From the NCBI RefSeq assembly GCF_000015045.1, contig NC_008609.1, positions 62,001 through 126,000 on the forward strand: DNA of 64,000 nt, written 5' to 3'. Position 1 is the stretch's first letter, and the number at the start of each line of letters is the position of its first letter. The notes beneath the pieces are model-generated. The model saw nothing but the letters and a program-made list of their open reading frames with translations. It was not told the DNA's origin and ran no database searches. The position numbers were made by a program, and so were the translations under genes. Shown in pieces: positions 27,429-35,175 of the stretch. The DNA comes from Pelobacter propionicus DSM 2379. GTDB taxonomy: Bacteria; Desulfobacterota; Desulfuromonadia; Geobacterales; Pseudopelobacteraceae.

Positions 27429-28286
27429 TTACCCGATCCTGCGATAGATCCGTTCCACCGGGCAGATGGGGGTGAAGCGGCGGCGTGTCGCTCCGAGCAG
27501 GGTTTCCGACTTGCCCAGCACCAGTATGCCTCCCAGGGGGAGCATGTCGGCGATGCCCTCCAGGATCCGCTCCTGCTCGGGCCGGGAGAAGTAGATCAGG
27601 GTGTTGCGGCAGAGCACCATGTCGCAGGCAGGGTGGCTCCCCTTGTCGACAATATTCTCCCGCGAAAAGGTTACCATCTCCCGGATCTCGTCGTTGAGCC
27701 GGAAGCACTCCCCCTGCTTCCGGAAGTAGCGGTTGAGGAGTTCCGCCGGTATCGCAGCCAAGCGGTCGCCGTCATACTCCCCCAATCGCGCCGTTTCCAG
27801 CGTTTTGGTGTCGATATCGATTCCCGCGATCAGGGTCGTTGTCCGTGCCAGCTCCCGGGGGAAATGCTCCCTGAGCAGGATCGCCAGGCTGTAGGGCTCC
27901 TCGCCGCCGGCGCACCCCAGGCAGCGGATGGACAGGCTTTTGTCCGGCCGTGTCAGGGCGACGGCAAAGAGGTCTGGCAGCACCCGCTGGCGCAGGGTGT
28001 CGAACAGGGAGGGGTTGCGAAAGAACTGGCTGATATGGATGGTGAGCGTCTTCTGGAGCAGGTCCAGCTCCTGTTCGCTGTGGCGCAGCAGGCAGCAGTA
28101 TTCGGCCGAAGTGTGGCAACGGCTGGCGCGCATCCTGATGGCCACGCGGCGCTTCATGCAGTTCGCCTTGTAGTCGGCTATGCCGAAGTTGCGCCTCGTT
28201 GCGAGGATAACGCCGATTTCAGCCAGATCGTCGTCAGCGATCCGGCTTGCCGTGGGGAGCGGGCTGTCGCTGAAAACGGTGGCCAT
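27429..28286 (-). CDS. cheR: CheR-type MCP glutamate methyltransferase
   Basis: 285 residues with the CheR N-terminal helical domain and the SAM-binding domain: IRCLGCAGGEEPYSLAILL, IAGIDIDTKTLETAR and CDMVLCRNTLIYFSRPEQ. It methylates receptor glutamates using S-adenosylmethionine. First gene of the cheR-mcp-cheW set, transcribed divergently from the gene at 28416. No CheB is nearby. Confidence 0.9.
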   Translation of the reverse strand: MATVFSDSPLPTASRIADDDLAEIGVILATRRNFGIADYKANCMKRRVAIRMRASRCHTSAEYCCLLRHSEQELDLLQKTLTIHISQFFRNPSLFDTLRQRVLPDLFAVALTRPDKSLSIRCLGCAGGEEPYSLAILLREHFPRELARTTTLIAGIDIDTKTLETARLGEYDGDRLAAIPAELLNRYFRKQGECFRLNDEIREMVTFSRENIVDKGSHPACDMVLCRNTLIYFSRPEQERILEGIADMLPLGGILVLGKSETLLGATRRRFTPICPVERIYRRIG

Positions 28287-28415
28287 GGGCGTTTTCCTGG
28301 TGGCAAGAGCAGACGGTGAATGATACTATGGTCACTCTTCTATCACGAAGCGTTGTGCCGCGCAACCGGGCAACAAGGGGCGGCACTGCTTCGTCCGACA
28401 GGGACGGGGACGGGT

Positions 28416-29168
28416 ATGGATCAGGAGACAGGGCCGGCGGGGATCGATCATGATCCAGGGCGGCAGTTTCAGCAGGCGCTGACGGCCGACAAGGAGGAGC
28501 TCTTTCAGATCATGCAGAGCCAGGAGGGTGAACTGCTTTTGACTGCCCTGCGCAACCCGGCCCTGGACGAGAATCACCTGCTGGCGCTGCTGAAACGGCG
28601 CTGCCTGCCGGAAGAGCTCTTCACAACGTTGTACTGCTCCAAACGGTTGCTGGAGCATCACCGGGTCATCTCCGTCCTGGCCTGCCATCCCGAGACTCCC
28701 GCCCATATCGCCCAGACACTGCTCCCCCGCCTGTACATCCTGGATCTTGCCAGAATCTGCCTCGTGCCCGGCGTGACGGCTGATCTGCGTATGCTGGCCG
28801 AGCGCTGCATCGTTCAACGCCTTCCCACCCAGCCGCTGGGCACCAAGCTGACCCTGGCGCGCCGGGGAACCGCGCCGGTGGTGGATGCCTGCCTCTCCAA
28901 TCCGCACCTGAAGGAGGGGGCGGTGCACCAGTTCATCGCCTCCTACCAGTCCACCGCCGAGACCATCTCCATGGTGGCCCGCAGCGCCCGTTGGAAGGGG
29001 CGCCCCAATATCCGTCTGGTGATCCTCAAGAATCCCCGCACCCCGGCGATCTGGTTCACCCTGTTCCTGCCGGGGCTCTCCTCCCGCGTTCTCAGGGAAC
29101 TGCTCTCCGTCCAGCGTTTGACCATGGCCCAGAAGGAACTGGTGCGCCAGGCCTTCAATCATGGCTAG
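28416..29168 (+). CDS. hypothetical protein with HEAT-like repeats
   Basis: About 250 residues, not recognised. It shows a loose repeat of ~35-40 residues, each beginning near an Asn/His-Pro turn: NPALDENHLLALL, HPETPAHIAQTLL, VPGVTADLRMLAE, NPHLKEGAVHQFI, NPRTPAIWFTLFL. This looks like a leucine-rich or HEAT-type helical solenoid. I chose ATG 28416; an upstream in-frame start at 28320 would add 32 residues of unlikely composition. The stop overlaps the NlpC/P60 gene by eight bases, so they are probably co-expressed. Confidence 0.6.
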   Translation: MDQETGPAGIDHDPGRQFQQALTADKEELFQIMQSQEGELLLTALRNPALDENHLLALLKRRCLPEELFTTLYCSKRLLEHHRVISVLACHPETPAHIAQTLLPRLYILDLARICLVPGVTADLRMLAERCIVQRLPTQPLGTKLTLARRGTAPVVDACLSNPHLKEGAVHQFIASYQSTAETISMVARSARWKGRPNIRLVILKNPRTPAIWFTLFLPGLSSRVLRELLSVQRLTMAQKELVRQAFNHG

Positions 29169-30054
29169 CCTCTTCTCCTCGCTCCTGGTAGCACTCCTGC
29201 TCTGCCTGGTGTCGGCGTACGCCCAGGCCGGCCAGTATGCCGTTGCCCGCCTGGCCACGCCGGTCCTGAACAGCCCGGCAATTGCCGACCTGTTCGGCGG
29301 CCATGATGGCATGAGCCTGAAGAGCGACAGCTGCGGCCAGGTGCGGGAGCTGGAGTTCATCGCCCTAGCGGGAACGGTATTCAGGCTGCTGGCCGAGGTT
29401 CGCCAGGATGAGACAACCGTCTACCGGGTGGAGACGGACGACTATCCCGTGCCGCCAGGCGGTTCGCTCTACCTGGACAGCCGCTTCGTGGAGTTGCATG
29501 ACGAGCTCCCCCCATCCCCTGTCCGGCCGCTGCCGGGGCGCGAGGCCATTCTGGCCGCCATGAGGAGTTCCGTGGGCAGCCCCTATGTGTGGGGGGGCAA
29601 CGTACACCAGGGGGTGCCCGAACTGCTGCGGCTGTACTACCGGGGATCCTTTTCGCCCGCCGAGGAGCGGCGGCTGACTCTGGCGGGACTGGACTGCTCC
29701 GGTCTGCTCTATGCAGCCACACATGGCCGGACGCCGCGCAACACCTCCAGCCTGGTGAACTTCGGCGAAGGCCTTGCCGTGGCGGGCAGGGGAGAGCGGG
29801 AGCTGGCTCAACTTCTGGAGCCGCTGGACCTGATCGTCTGGAGCGGTCATGTGATCATCGTCCTGGACCGGGAAACGGTCATCGAGAGCCGCCTGGAGTG
29901 CGGCAGGCCGGGGCAGGGTGGCGTGGTGGTCACGCCGCTGCTTCGGCGCCTGGGGGAGATCATGGCCAGCAGGCGGCCGCTGGATGCCTGGCCCGTGGGG
30001 ATCAGGCAGCAGGACGGCTTCGTGGTCAGGCGCTGGTACGGTACGGAGCAATGA
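29161..30054 (+). CDS. secreted NlpC/P60 family cell-wall hydrolase
   Basis: 297 residues with a signal peptide (MASLFSSLLVALLLCLVSAYAQAG), an SH3-like N-terminal region and a C-terminal NlpC/P60 domain with the catalytic Cys in GLDCSGLLY and His in WSGHVIIVLD; SPYVWGG marks the domain start. It would cleave peptidoglycan stem peptides in the periplasm. It overlaps the HEAT-like gene and lies upstream of a PBP1A-type synthase, making a wall-related neighbourhood. Confidence 0.85.
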   Translation: MASLFSSLLVALLLCLVSAYAQAGQYAVARLATPVLNSPAIADLFGGHDGMSLKSDSCGQVRELEFIALAGTVFRLLAEVRQDETTVYRVETDDYPVPPGGSLYLDSRFVELHDELPPSPVRPLPGREAILAAMRSSVGSPYVWGGNVHQGVPELLRLYYRGSFSPAEERRLTLAGLDCSGLLYAATHGRTPRNTSSLVNFGEGLAVAGRGERELAQLLEPLDLIVWSGHVIIVLDRETVIESRLECGRPGQGGVVVTPLLRRLGEIMASRRPLDAWPVGIRQQDGFVVRRWYGTEQ

Positions 30055-30139
30055 ATCAGAGGCTCACATCTGTTTCCGAATCCAGAACAACGCGGATCAG
30101 GTGTGTGCCTGAGATGCCTGTCGCATGTATCCTGGAAAC

Positions 30140-30202
30140 GGCATTGGGGAGCTGCCGCGCGTTCGCGCGGACGGGCTCTCTCCGGCAGCTCCCACATGCC
30201 AA
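30140..30202. repeat. internally deleted copy 3 of the palindromic repeat
   Basis: About 63 bp containing only the two ends of the longer elements: GGGGAGCTGCC, GCGTTCGCGCGGACGGGC, then CTCTCTCCGGCAGCTCCC. The ~120-bp interior of copies 1 and 2 is missing, yet the terminal inverted repeat is kept. This supports the element ends as the functional unit. Confidence 0.7.
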
Positions 30203-30238
30203 TGTACGTTTATCACCCACAAGGAGTACACGATCACC

Positions 30239-32239
30239 GTGATTTTCACCCCATCCCTCTCTGCAAGAAAATGGATCTGCTTCATCCTGCTGTGCAGTTT
30301 CCTCCTCATTCCCGCCGCCCCGCTCCTGGCCCGGGAGAGCTTCGCCAGCCACCCCACGTTGCCGCGGGGCTACAGCTCCATCAGGATCTTCGACAACCAG
30401 GGGCGCTTCGTTGGCCGTATCCTCCCGGAGCGGAGGTACTGGGTCTCCATCGACCGCATCCCCAGCTTCCTGCAGAAGGCGGTCATCGCCGTGGAGGACG
30501 CCCGCTTCTACGAGCATAGCGGCATCGATGTGCGCGGTATCGCCCGGGCCCTGGTGAAGGATGTGGTCAAGGGAAGAATGGCCGAGGGGGGCTCCACCAT
30601 CACCCAGCAGCTGATCAAGAATCGGTACCTGTCCGGGGAGAAGACCATCGACAGGAAACTGAAGGAAGGGCGCATGGCCCTGGAGTTCGAGCAGAAGTAC
30701 ACGAAGAAGCAGATCCTGGAGATGTACTTCAACGAGATCTACTACGGGAATGGGGCCTGGGGAATCGCCCAGGCCGCCCGCCTCTACTTCGACAAGAACC
30801 CCGAGCAGCTGAGCGAGGCCGAATGCTCGCTTTTGGCCGGGGTGCCCAAGGCGCCGGGCGTCTACAATCCGCGGGGAAAGGCGTCCAATGTCATGGCGCG
30901 CAGGGATGTCGTTCTCAAGCGCATGGTGGAGCTGGGTATGATCTCCCGCGGCAAACAGCAGAGCCTGCGGGTCCATCCCCCCTCGGTCATTCCTCCCGGC
31001 CCGGCTCCCTCCTATGTGGCCCATATCCGGAGCAGGCTGATTGAGCAGTACGGTGCGGGGATCGTCGAGCAGGGGGGGCTGGAGGTGACCACGGCCATGG
31101 ACCTGAAACTCCAGAAGCTGGCGGAGAAGACTCTTGGCGAGGGGGTCAGGCGCGTATCGCCACAACTCCAGGGCGCGCTGGTCTGCCTGGACCCGGCCAA
31201 CGGCGACCTGCTGGCCATGGTGGGGGGCACAGGCTCCGACGGGAACGGCTACAACCGCGCCTTGTCGGCCAGGCGTCAGCCCGGGTCGGCCATCAAGCCG
31301 CTGATCTTTGCCGCGGCGGTGGAAAATGGCTATACGGCCGCCAGCATCTGGAACGACCGGCCGGAGAGCTACAGCAGCGGCAGTGCCGGAACCTGGAAAC
31401 CGCGCAACTACGGCGGAGAGCGCTTCGGAGACCTGTCGCTCAGGCAGGCCCTGGCCTACTCCAACAACGTCATCACGGTGAAGCTGCTGGATGCGGTGGG
31501 CGTCCCCGCTTTTACCGATTTCGCTGCCCGCCTGGGGCTTCCCCTGCGGGCGCGACACGATCTGACCCTGGCCCTGGGAACCGAAGAGGTCACCCTGCAC
31601 GATCTGGTGCTTGCCTACGCCCCCCTGGCAAATGGTGGCTCGCGGCCCAAGTCGCGCAGCATCATCCGCATCTACGACCGCAGGCACGAGAGCTGGACGA
31701 ACAATCCCCCGGCACTGACGCCGGTCCTCTCCCCGGCAAGCGCCTATGTCACCACCCAGATGATGAGGGATGTCATGGTCTACGGCACCGCCAAGAGCCT
31801 GAAGAAGTTCAGCTTGAAACGTCCCTCGGCCGGGAAGACCGGCACCACCGACGACTACCGGGATGCCTGGTTCGTGGGCTATACCCCACAGATCATAACC
31901 GGCATCTGGGTGGGGCATGACAAGCCGCGGCCCGGCGGGAAGGGCTTTACCGGCGGTGCGGTCCCCGCGCCCATCTGGGGGCGATTCATGGATCAGGCGC
32001 TGGCCTCCCGGCCGGCGGTCGACTTCACCCGGCCGGATACGGTGGTTTCCGTAACCATCGATCCCGCCACCGGCTTTCTGGCGACGCCGGACTGCCCGCG
32101 GAAACGGGTCGAGTTCTTTGTCCAGGGGACCGAGCCGATGGAGAGCTGTCCCGAGCATGGCGGAAGCGTTGCTGCGCCAGCGTCCGTACCCCCCGTGGCT
32201 CCGGCGAGCGACGGCCAGCAGCCGGTCCAGCAGCCCTGA
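30239..32239 (+). CDS. class A penicillin-binding protein (PBP1A type)
   Basis: About 666 residues. After an N-terminal signal anchor (FILLCSFLLIPAAPLL) comes a GT51 transglycosylase with VIAVEDARFYEHSG and EGGSTITQQLIKN, then a transpeptidase with SxxK in PGSAIKPL, SNN and KTGTT. It polymerises and crosslinks peptidoglycan outside the membrane. I chose GTG 30239, after AAGGAG, because the longer frame from 30125 reads through palindromic repeat copy 3 and is therefore unlikely to be coding. Confidence 0.88.
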   Translation: MIFTPSLSARKWICFILLCSFLLIPAAPLLARESFASHPTLPRGYSSIRIFDNQGRFVGRILPERRYWVSIDRIPSFLQKAVIAVEDARFYEHSGIDVRGIARALVKDVVKGRMAEGGSTITQQLIKNRYLSGEKTIDRKLKEGRMALEFEQKYTKKQILEMYFNEIYYGNGAWGIAQAARLYFDKNPEQLSEAECSLLAGVPKAPGVYNPRGKASNVMARRDVVLKRMVELGMISRGKQQSLRVHPPSVIPPGPAPSYVAHIRSRLIEQYGAGIVEQGGLEVTTAMDLKLQKLAEKTLGEGVRRVSPQLQGALVCLDPANGDLLAMVGGTGSDGNGYNRALSARRQPGSAIKPLIFAAAVENGYTAASIWNDRPESYSSGSAGTWKPRNYGGERFGDLSLRQALAYSNNVITVKLLDAVGVPAFTDFAARLGLPLRARHDLTLALGTEEVTLHDLVLAYAPLANGGSRPKSRSIIRIYDRRHESWTNNPPALTPVLSPASAYVTTQMMRDVMVYGTAKSLKKFSLKRPSAGKTGTTDDYRDAWFVGYTPQIITGIWVGHDKPRPGGKGFTGGAVPAPIWGRFMDQALASRPAVDFTRPDTVVSVTIDPATGFLATPDCPRKRVEFFVQGTEPMESCPEHGGSVAAPASVPPVAPASDGQQPVQQP

Positions 32240-32270
32240 GGGACGAAATCACACCAGCAAGGAGATTCTG

Positions 32271-32723
32271 TTGAGCTTCACTGTACGTAATCCTGAGTAT
32301 GAGGCGCGCATACGGGAGAGGTTTGCCACCACCGGAACCATGGAGACGCTGGCTGCCAGGCTGATGCGTCTCGCTCCCGGGGAGGCCGACCTGGAACTCC
32401 CCTTCAGGCACGGCCTGAGCCAGACCAACGGCTTTTTCCACGGCGGCATCATCGGCACCATGCTGGACACCGTCTGCGGCTATGCGTCGCTGACCCTGAT
32501 GCGGGCCGAGGACGAGGTGCTCACCGTGGAGTACAAGACCAACTTCCTTGCCCCGGCGGCGGGCGAACTGCTCCTGGCGCGGGGCCGGGTGATGCGCAAC
32601 GGCCGCAGGATCATCGTCTGCGAGGCCGATGGCGTCATGAAAGGCGAGGGGGGAGGGGAAAAGCTGGTGGCCAGGATGACGGCCACCATGATGGCGGTGC
32701 AGCTGCGACCGCAGGGTATCTGA
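32271..32723 (+). CDS. PaaI-type hotdog thioesterase
   Basis: 150 residues of a single hotdog fold: the family block GLSQTNGFFHGGIIGTMLDTVCGYAS with the HGG active-site turn, and VEYKTNFLAPAAGE. Such enzymes hydrolyse acyl- or aryl-CoA thioesters. TTG 32271 has AAGGAG six bases upstream and begins the fold properly; longer starts run back into the PBP gene in another frame. Confidence 0.8.
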   Translation: MSFTVRNPEYEARIRERFATTGTMETLAARLMRLAPGEADLELPFRHGLSQTNGFFHGGIIGTMLDTVCGYASLTLMRAEDEVLTVEYKTNFLAPAAGELLLARGRVMRNGRRIIVCEADGVMKGEGGGEKLVARMTATMMAVQLRPQGI

Positions 32724-32746
32724 GGGAAGGTGAGGGCGTACCATCC

Positions 32747-32831
32747 ACAACCAACCCCCCTCGGTCCCCCCTTATCAGGGGGGAAGCCTTTAAGCCTCCC
32801 CTGACAAGGGGAGGTTTGGAGGGGTTTGGTG
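32747..32831. repeat. palindromic intergenic element between convergent genes
   Basis: Two hairpins, CCCCCC-TTATCA-GGGGGG (32766-32783) and CCTCCCCT-GACA-AGGGGAGG (32796-32815), inside an outer inverted pair ACCAACCCCCCTC / GAGGGGTTTGGT. It lies between two convergent genes and may act as a bidirectional transcription end. The composition resembles dispersed palindromic repeats of proteobacteria. Confidence 0.6.
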
Positions 32832-32856
32832 AGAAAAAAACAAGCGCTACGAGGGA

Positions 32857-33651
32857 CTAGCGCTTCCTGCTCTTCTCCGGCACCGGCAGCTTCAGCAGGA
32901 GCAACACCTTGGTCATGTCGTCCCACACCTCCCAGAAGGGGGCCGAGTTGCCCCGGTTGCGCAGCAGGTAGGAGGGGTGGAACGTCGGCATGAGCGGGAT
33001 GCCGTGGAATTCGCCGAAGGTGCCGCGTAGCCGTGAGATCGGCTCTTTGGTGGCCAGCAGGGTCTGGGCGGCGAACTTGCCCAGGGCCACGATGACCTCC
33101 GGGTTGATGGAGCGCAGCTGGCGCAGCAGAAACGTCGAACAGGCGGCGATTTCATCCGCCTCCGGGTCGCGGTTCCCGGGCGGGCGGCACTTGACCAGGT
33201 TGCAGATGTACACATCCTCCCGTTTCAGCCCCATGGCCGTGATGATGCGGTTGAGCACCTGGCCTGCCTCGCCCACGAACGGCTCTCCCTGCAGATCCTC
33301 GTCCCTGCCGGGCCCCTCCCCCGCGAAGACCAGCCTGGCCCGCGGATTGCCTGTGCCGAATACCAGGTGGGTTCGGGTGGCTCCCAGCTTGCAGCGCTGG
33401 CATTCTCCCAGATCGCTTCTGATGATTTCCAGGGACTCCCGCTCCACCACGGGGGGGGCGACCGCCTGGGGAGCTTGCGTTGCTGCCGGTGAATCAGGTT
33501 CAGGCGGCGTATCAGGCGGTATCTCCACCGCCGTGGCGGGGGAGATACCGGCCAGTGAGGCGGGTATGCCGTCCACACCGCTCTCCTGGAGCCCTTGCAG
33601 GTATGCCCTGAGGGATGCGGTCACGAGCGCTTGATTCAGGTTGTGGGTCAC
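32857..33651 (-). CDS. uracil-DNA glycosylase, type 4 iron-sulfur family
   Basis: 264 residues. The first ~85 form a proline-rich, poorly conserved leader, then the UDG4 domain with cluster cysteines CQRCKLG, KCRPPGNRD and AACSTFLL, motif GEGPGRDEDLQGEPFVG and the C-terminal PTFHPSYLLR. It removes uracil from DNA to start base-excision repair. It is single, convergent with the thioesterase gene. Confidence 0.9.
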   Translation of the reverse strand: MTHNLNQALVTASLRAYLQGLQESGVDGIPASLAGISPATAVEIPPDTPPEPDSPAATQAPQAVAPPVVERESLEIIRSDLGECQRCKLGATRTHLVFGTGNPRARLVFAGEGPGRDEDLQGEPFVGEAGQVLNRIITAMGLKREDVYICNLVKCRPPGNRDPEADEIAACSTFLLRQLRSINPEVIVALGKFAAQTLLATKEPISRLRGTFGEFHGIPLMPTFHPSYLLRNRGNSAPFWEVWDDMTKVLLLLKLPVPEKSRKR

Positions 33652-33755
33652 GGCCGGCTGCTCCTGTTGAATCGATCGGGAAACTGGGGTACCATCATGC
33701 CGGGAACTCTAGCAGCATGTTCCCGTTCCTGTCAAAACCAAAGAACGGATGAACC

Positions 33756-34658
33756 ATGATCATTGCCTGCGCGCTGCTCTGCCTGCTCTGCCTCCCCCAG
33801 TCGGCCGATGCCTGGGGAGGGGGGATACACCTGCAGGTGGGGCTGCATATCCTCTCCCACCCGGAACTGCTGCCGGCCGGACTGGCCGCCCTGCTGGCTG
33901 CCCATCCCCTGGACTACCTGTACGGCAGCATCGCCGCCGACATCACCCTGGGAAAGAAGTACACCCACTACCTGCTCAACTGCCACCGTTGGAGCGTGGG
34001 CAACAAGGTGCTGCTGGTGGCCGGAAACGACGACCAGCAGGCCTGCGCCTACGGCTATCTCAGCCATCTGGCGGCGGATGTCATCGCCCACAACTACTAC
34101 GTTCCCTACAAGATCATGCGCTCCTTTCCCGCGGCAACCATGAAGCACACCTACTGGGAGATGCGCTTCGAGACCTTCGTGGAGCAGCAGACCTGGGAAC
34201 GGGCCAAGCAGGTCTGCAGGTACGACCAGAGCGCCAACGACGCCCTGCTGCGCAGCGTGGTCGCCCCGACCCTGTTCTCCTTCGGCACCAACAAGCGCAT
34301 CTTCAACTCCATCATGCTCCTGTCCCGGCTGGAGAAGTGGCAGCAGGTCATGCGCCGCCTCTCGGCCGCTTCACGCTATGTGCTGGCGGAGGATGATCGG
34401 GACGAGTACATGACACTGGTTCAGGAGGGGGTGCTGGATTTTCTGCAACACCCCTGCGAGTCGATGCTCCTGCGGGCCGATCCCACCGGCGAGCGCGCCC
34501 TGGCCATGGCCGAGGCGTTCCGCGGGAATCTGCGCCTGCTCTATAAGGGGGGCAAGATGACACGGGCCGAGGGGATGGAGCAGGTGGAGTCACTGAAGCA
34601 GAGCCTGCGTCAGGCCCTGGAGCAACCGGAGCTGTTGGGAGAACTGCACAGCGGGTGA
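33756..34658 (+). CDS. secreted zinc-dependent phospholipase C-like protein
   Basis: 300 residues with a signal peptide ending at ADA followed directly by Trp, as in the zinc phospholipase C / S1-P1 fold where the mature Trp binds zinc. Further ligands are visible: GGGIHLQVG, IAADITLG, NCHRWS and YLSHLAADVIAHNYY with the H-x4-D-x2-AH pattern. Family members cleave phosphodiester bonds of lipids outside the cytoplasm. A monocistron; an AT-rich gap follows before the Rhs region. Confidence 0.82.
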   Translation: MIIACALLCLLCLPQSADAWGGGIHLQVGLHILSHPELLPAGLAALLAAHPLDYLYGSIAADITLGKKYTHYLLNCHRWSVGNKVLLVAGNDDQQACAYGYLSHLAADVIAHNYYVPYKIMRSFPAATMKHTYWEMRFETFVEQQTWERAKQVCRYDQSANDALLRSVVAPTLFSFGTNKRIFNSIMLLSRLEKWQQVMRRLSAASRYVLAEDDRDEYMTLVQEGVLDFLQHPCESMLLRADPTGERALAMAEAFRGNLRLLYKGGKMTRAEGMEQVESLKQSLRQALEQPELLGELHSG

Positions 34659-34782
34659 ACGGGTGCCGCTGGGGCTGGTCTACTCTGTAATTACGAAGTT
34701 TACGCGTAAAAGCTTAAAACAATGCTGTAAATCAGGACTTTTCTCTGTTTTTCAATGGCCTGTTATAAATAACAAAAAAGAA

Positions 34783-35175
34783 CTATGCTCTATTTTTATT
34801 ACTTTTGTTATAGACAATTAGTTTTCGCGTTATCATAAAAACAAAACATGCAATTATGGTTGATTGTTCTAAATAATCATATAGATTGCCATAGTTTTTG
34901 AAATAAAATTCCATGCTCATAAAAAGACATGAAATAATACCGATTAGACAAAATGAGATATATATCAATGTTGATGTTTTGTCTTTGAAAAAATTCATAT
35001 AAAACAAACCTATGATAGATGCTGATATTACAAATAATGATCCTCTCAATATGTCTATGAAACTCAGTGTTCCAAAGAACCATATTATTCCTATAAAGTT
35101 GGCAACCGCATAATATATAAGTATTGATCTTGAAAGTATGTTTAATAATGCATTAATTGCATTTGTTACAGCCAT
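34783..35175 (-). CDS. candidate immunity membrane protein for the Rhs toxin
   Basis: 130 residues, very AT-rich compared with the neighbours, with four hydrophobic helices (YYAVANFIGIIWFFG, LFVISASIIGLFYM, LIYISFCLIGIISCLF, STIIACFVFMITR). It is not recognised. Its ATG at 35175 overlaps the 3' end of the Rhs gene by 23 bases in another frame, the usual place of an immunity gene in polymorphic toxin loci. A membrane immunity protein fits a phospholipase-type toxin. Longer in-frame starts up to 35325 exist. Confidence 0.55.
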   Translation of the reverse strand: MAVTNAINALLNILSRSILIYYAVANFIGIIWFFGTLSFIDILRGSLFVISASIIGLFYMNFFKDKTSTLIYISFCLIGIISCLFMSMEFYFKNYGNLYDYLEQSTIIACFVFMITRKLIVYNKSNKNRA

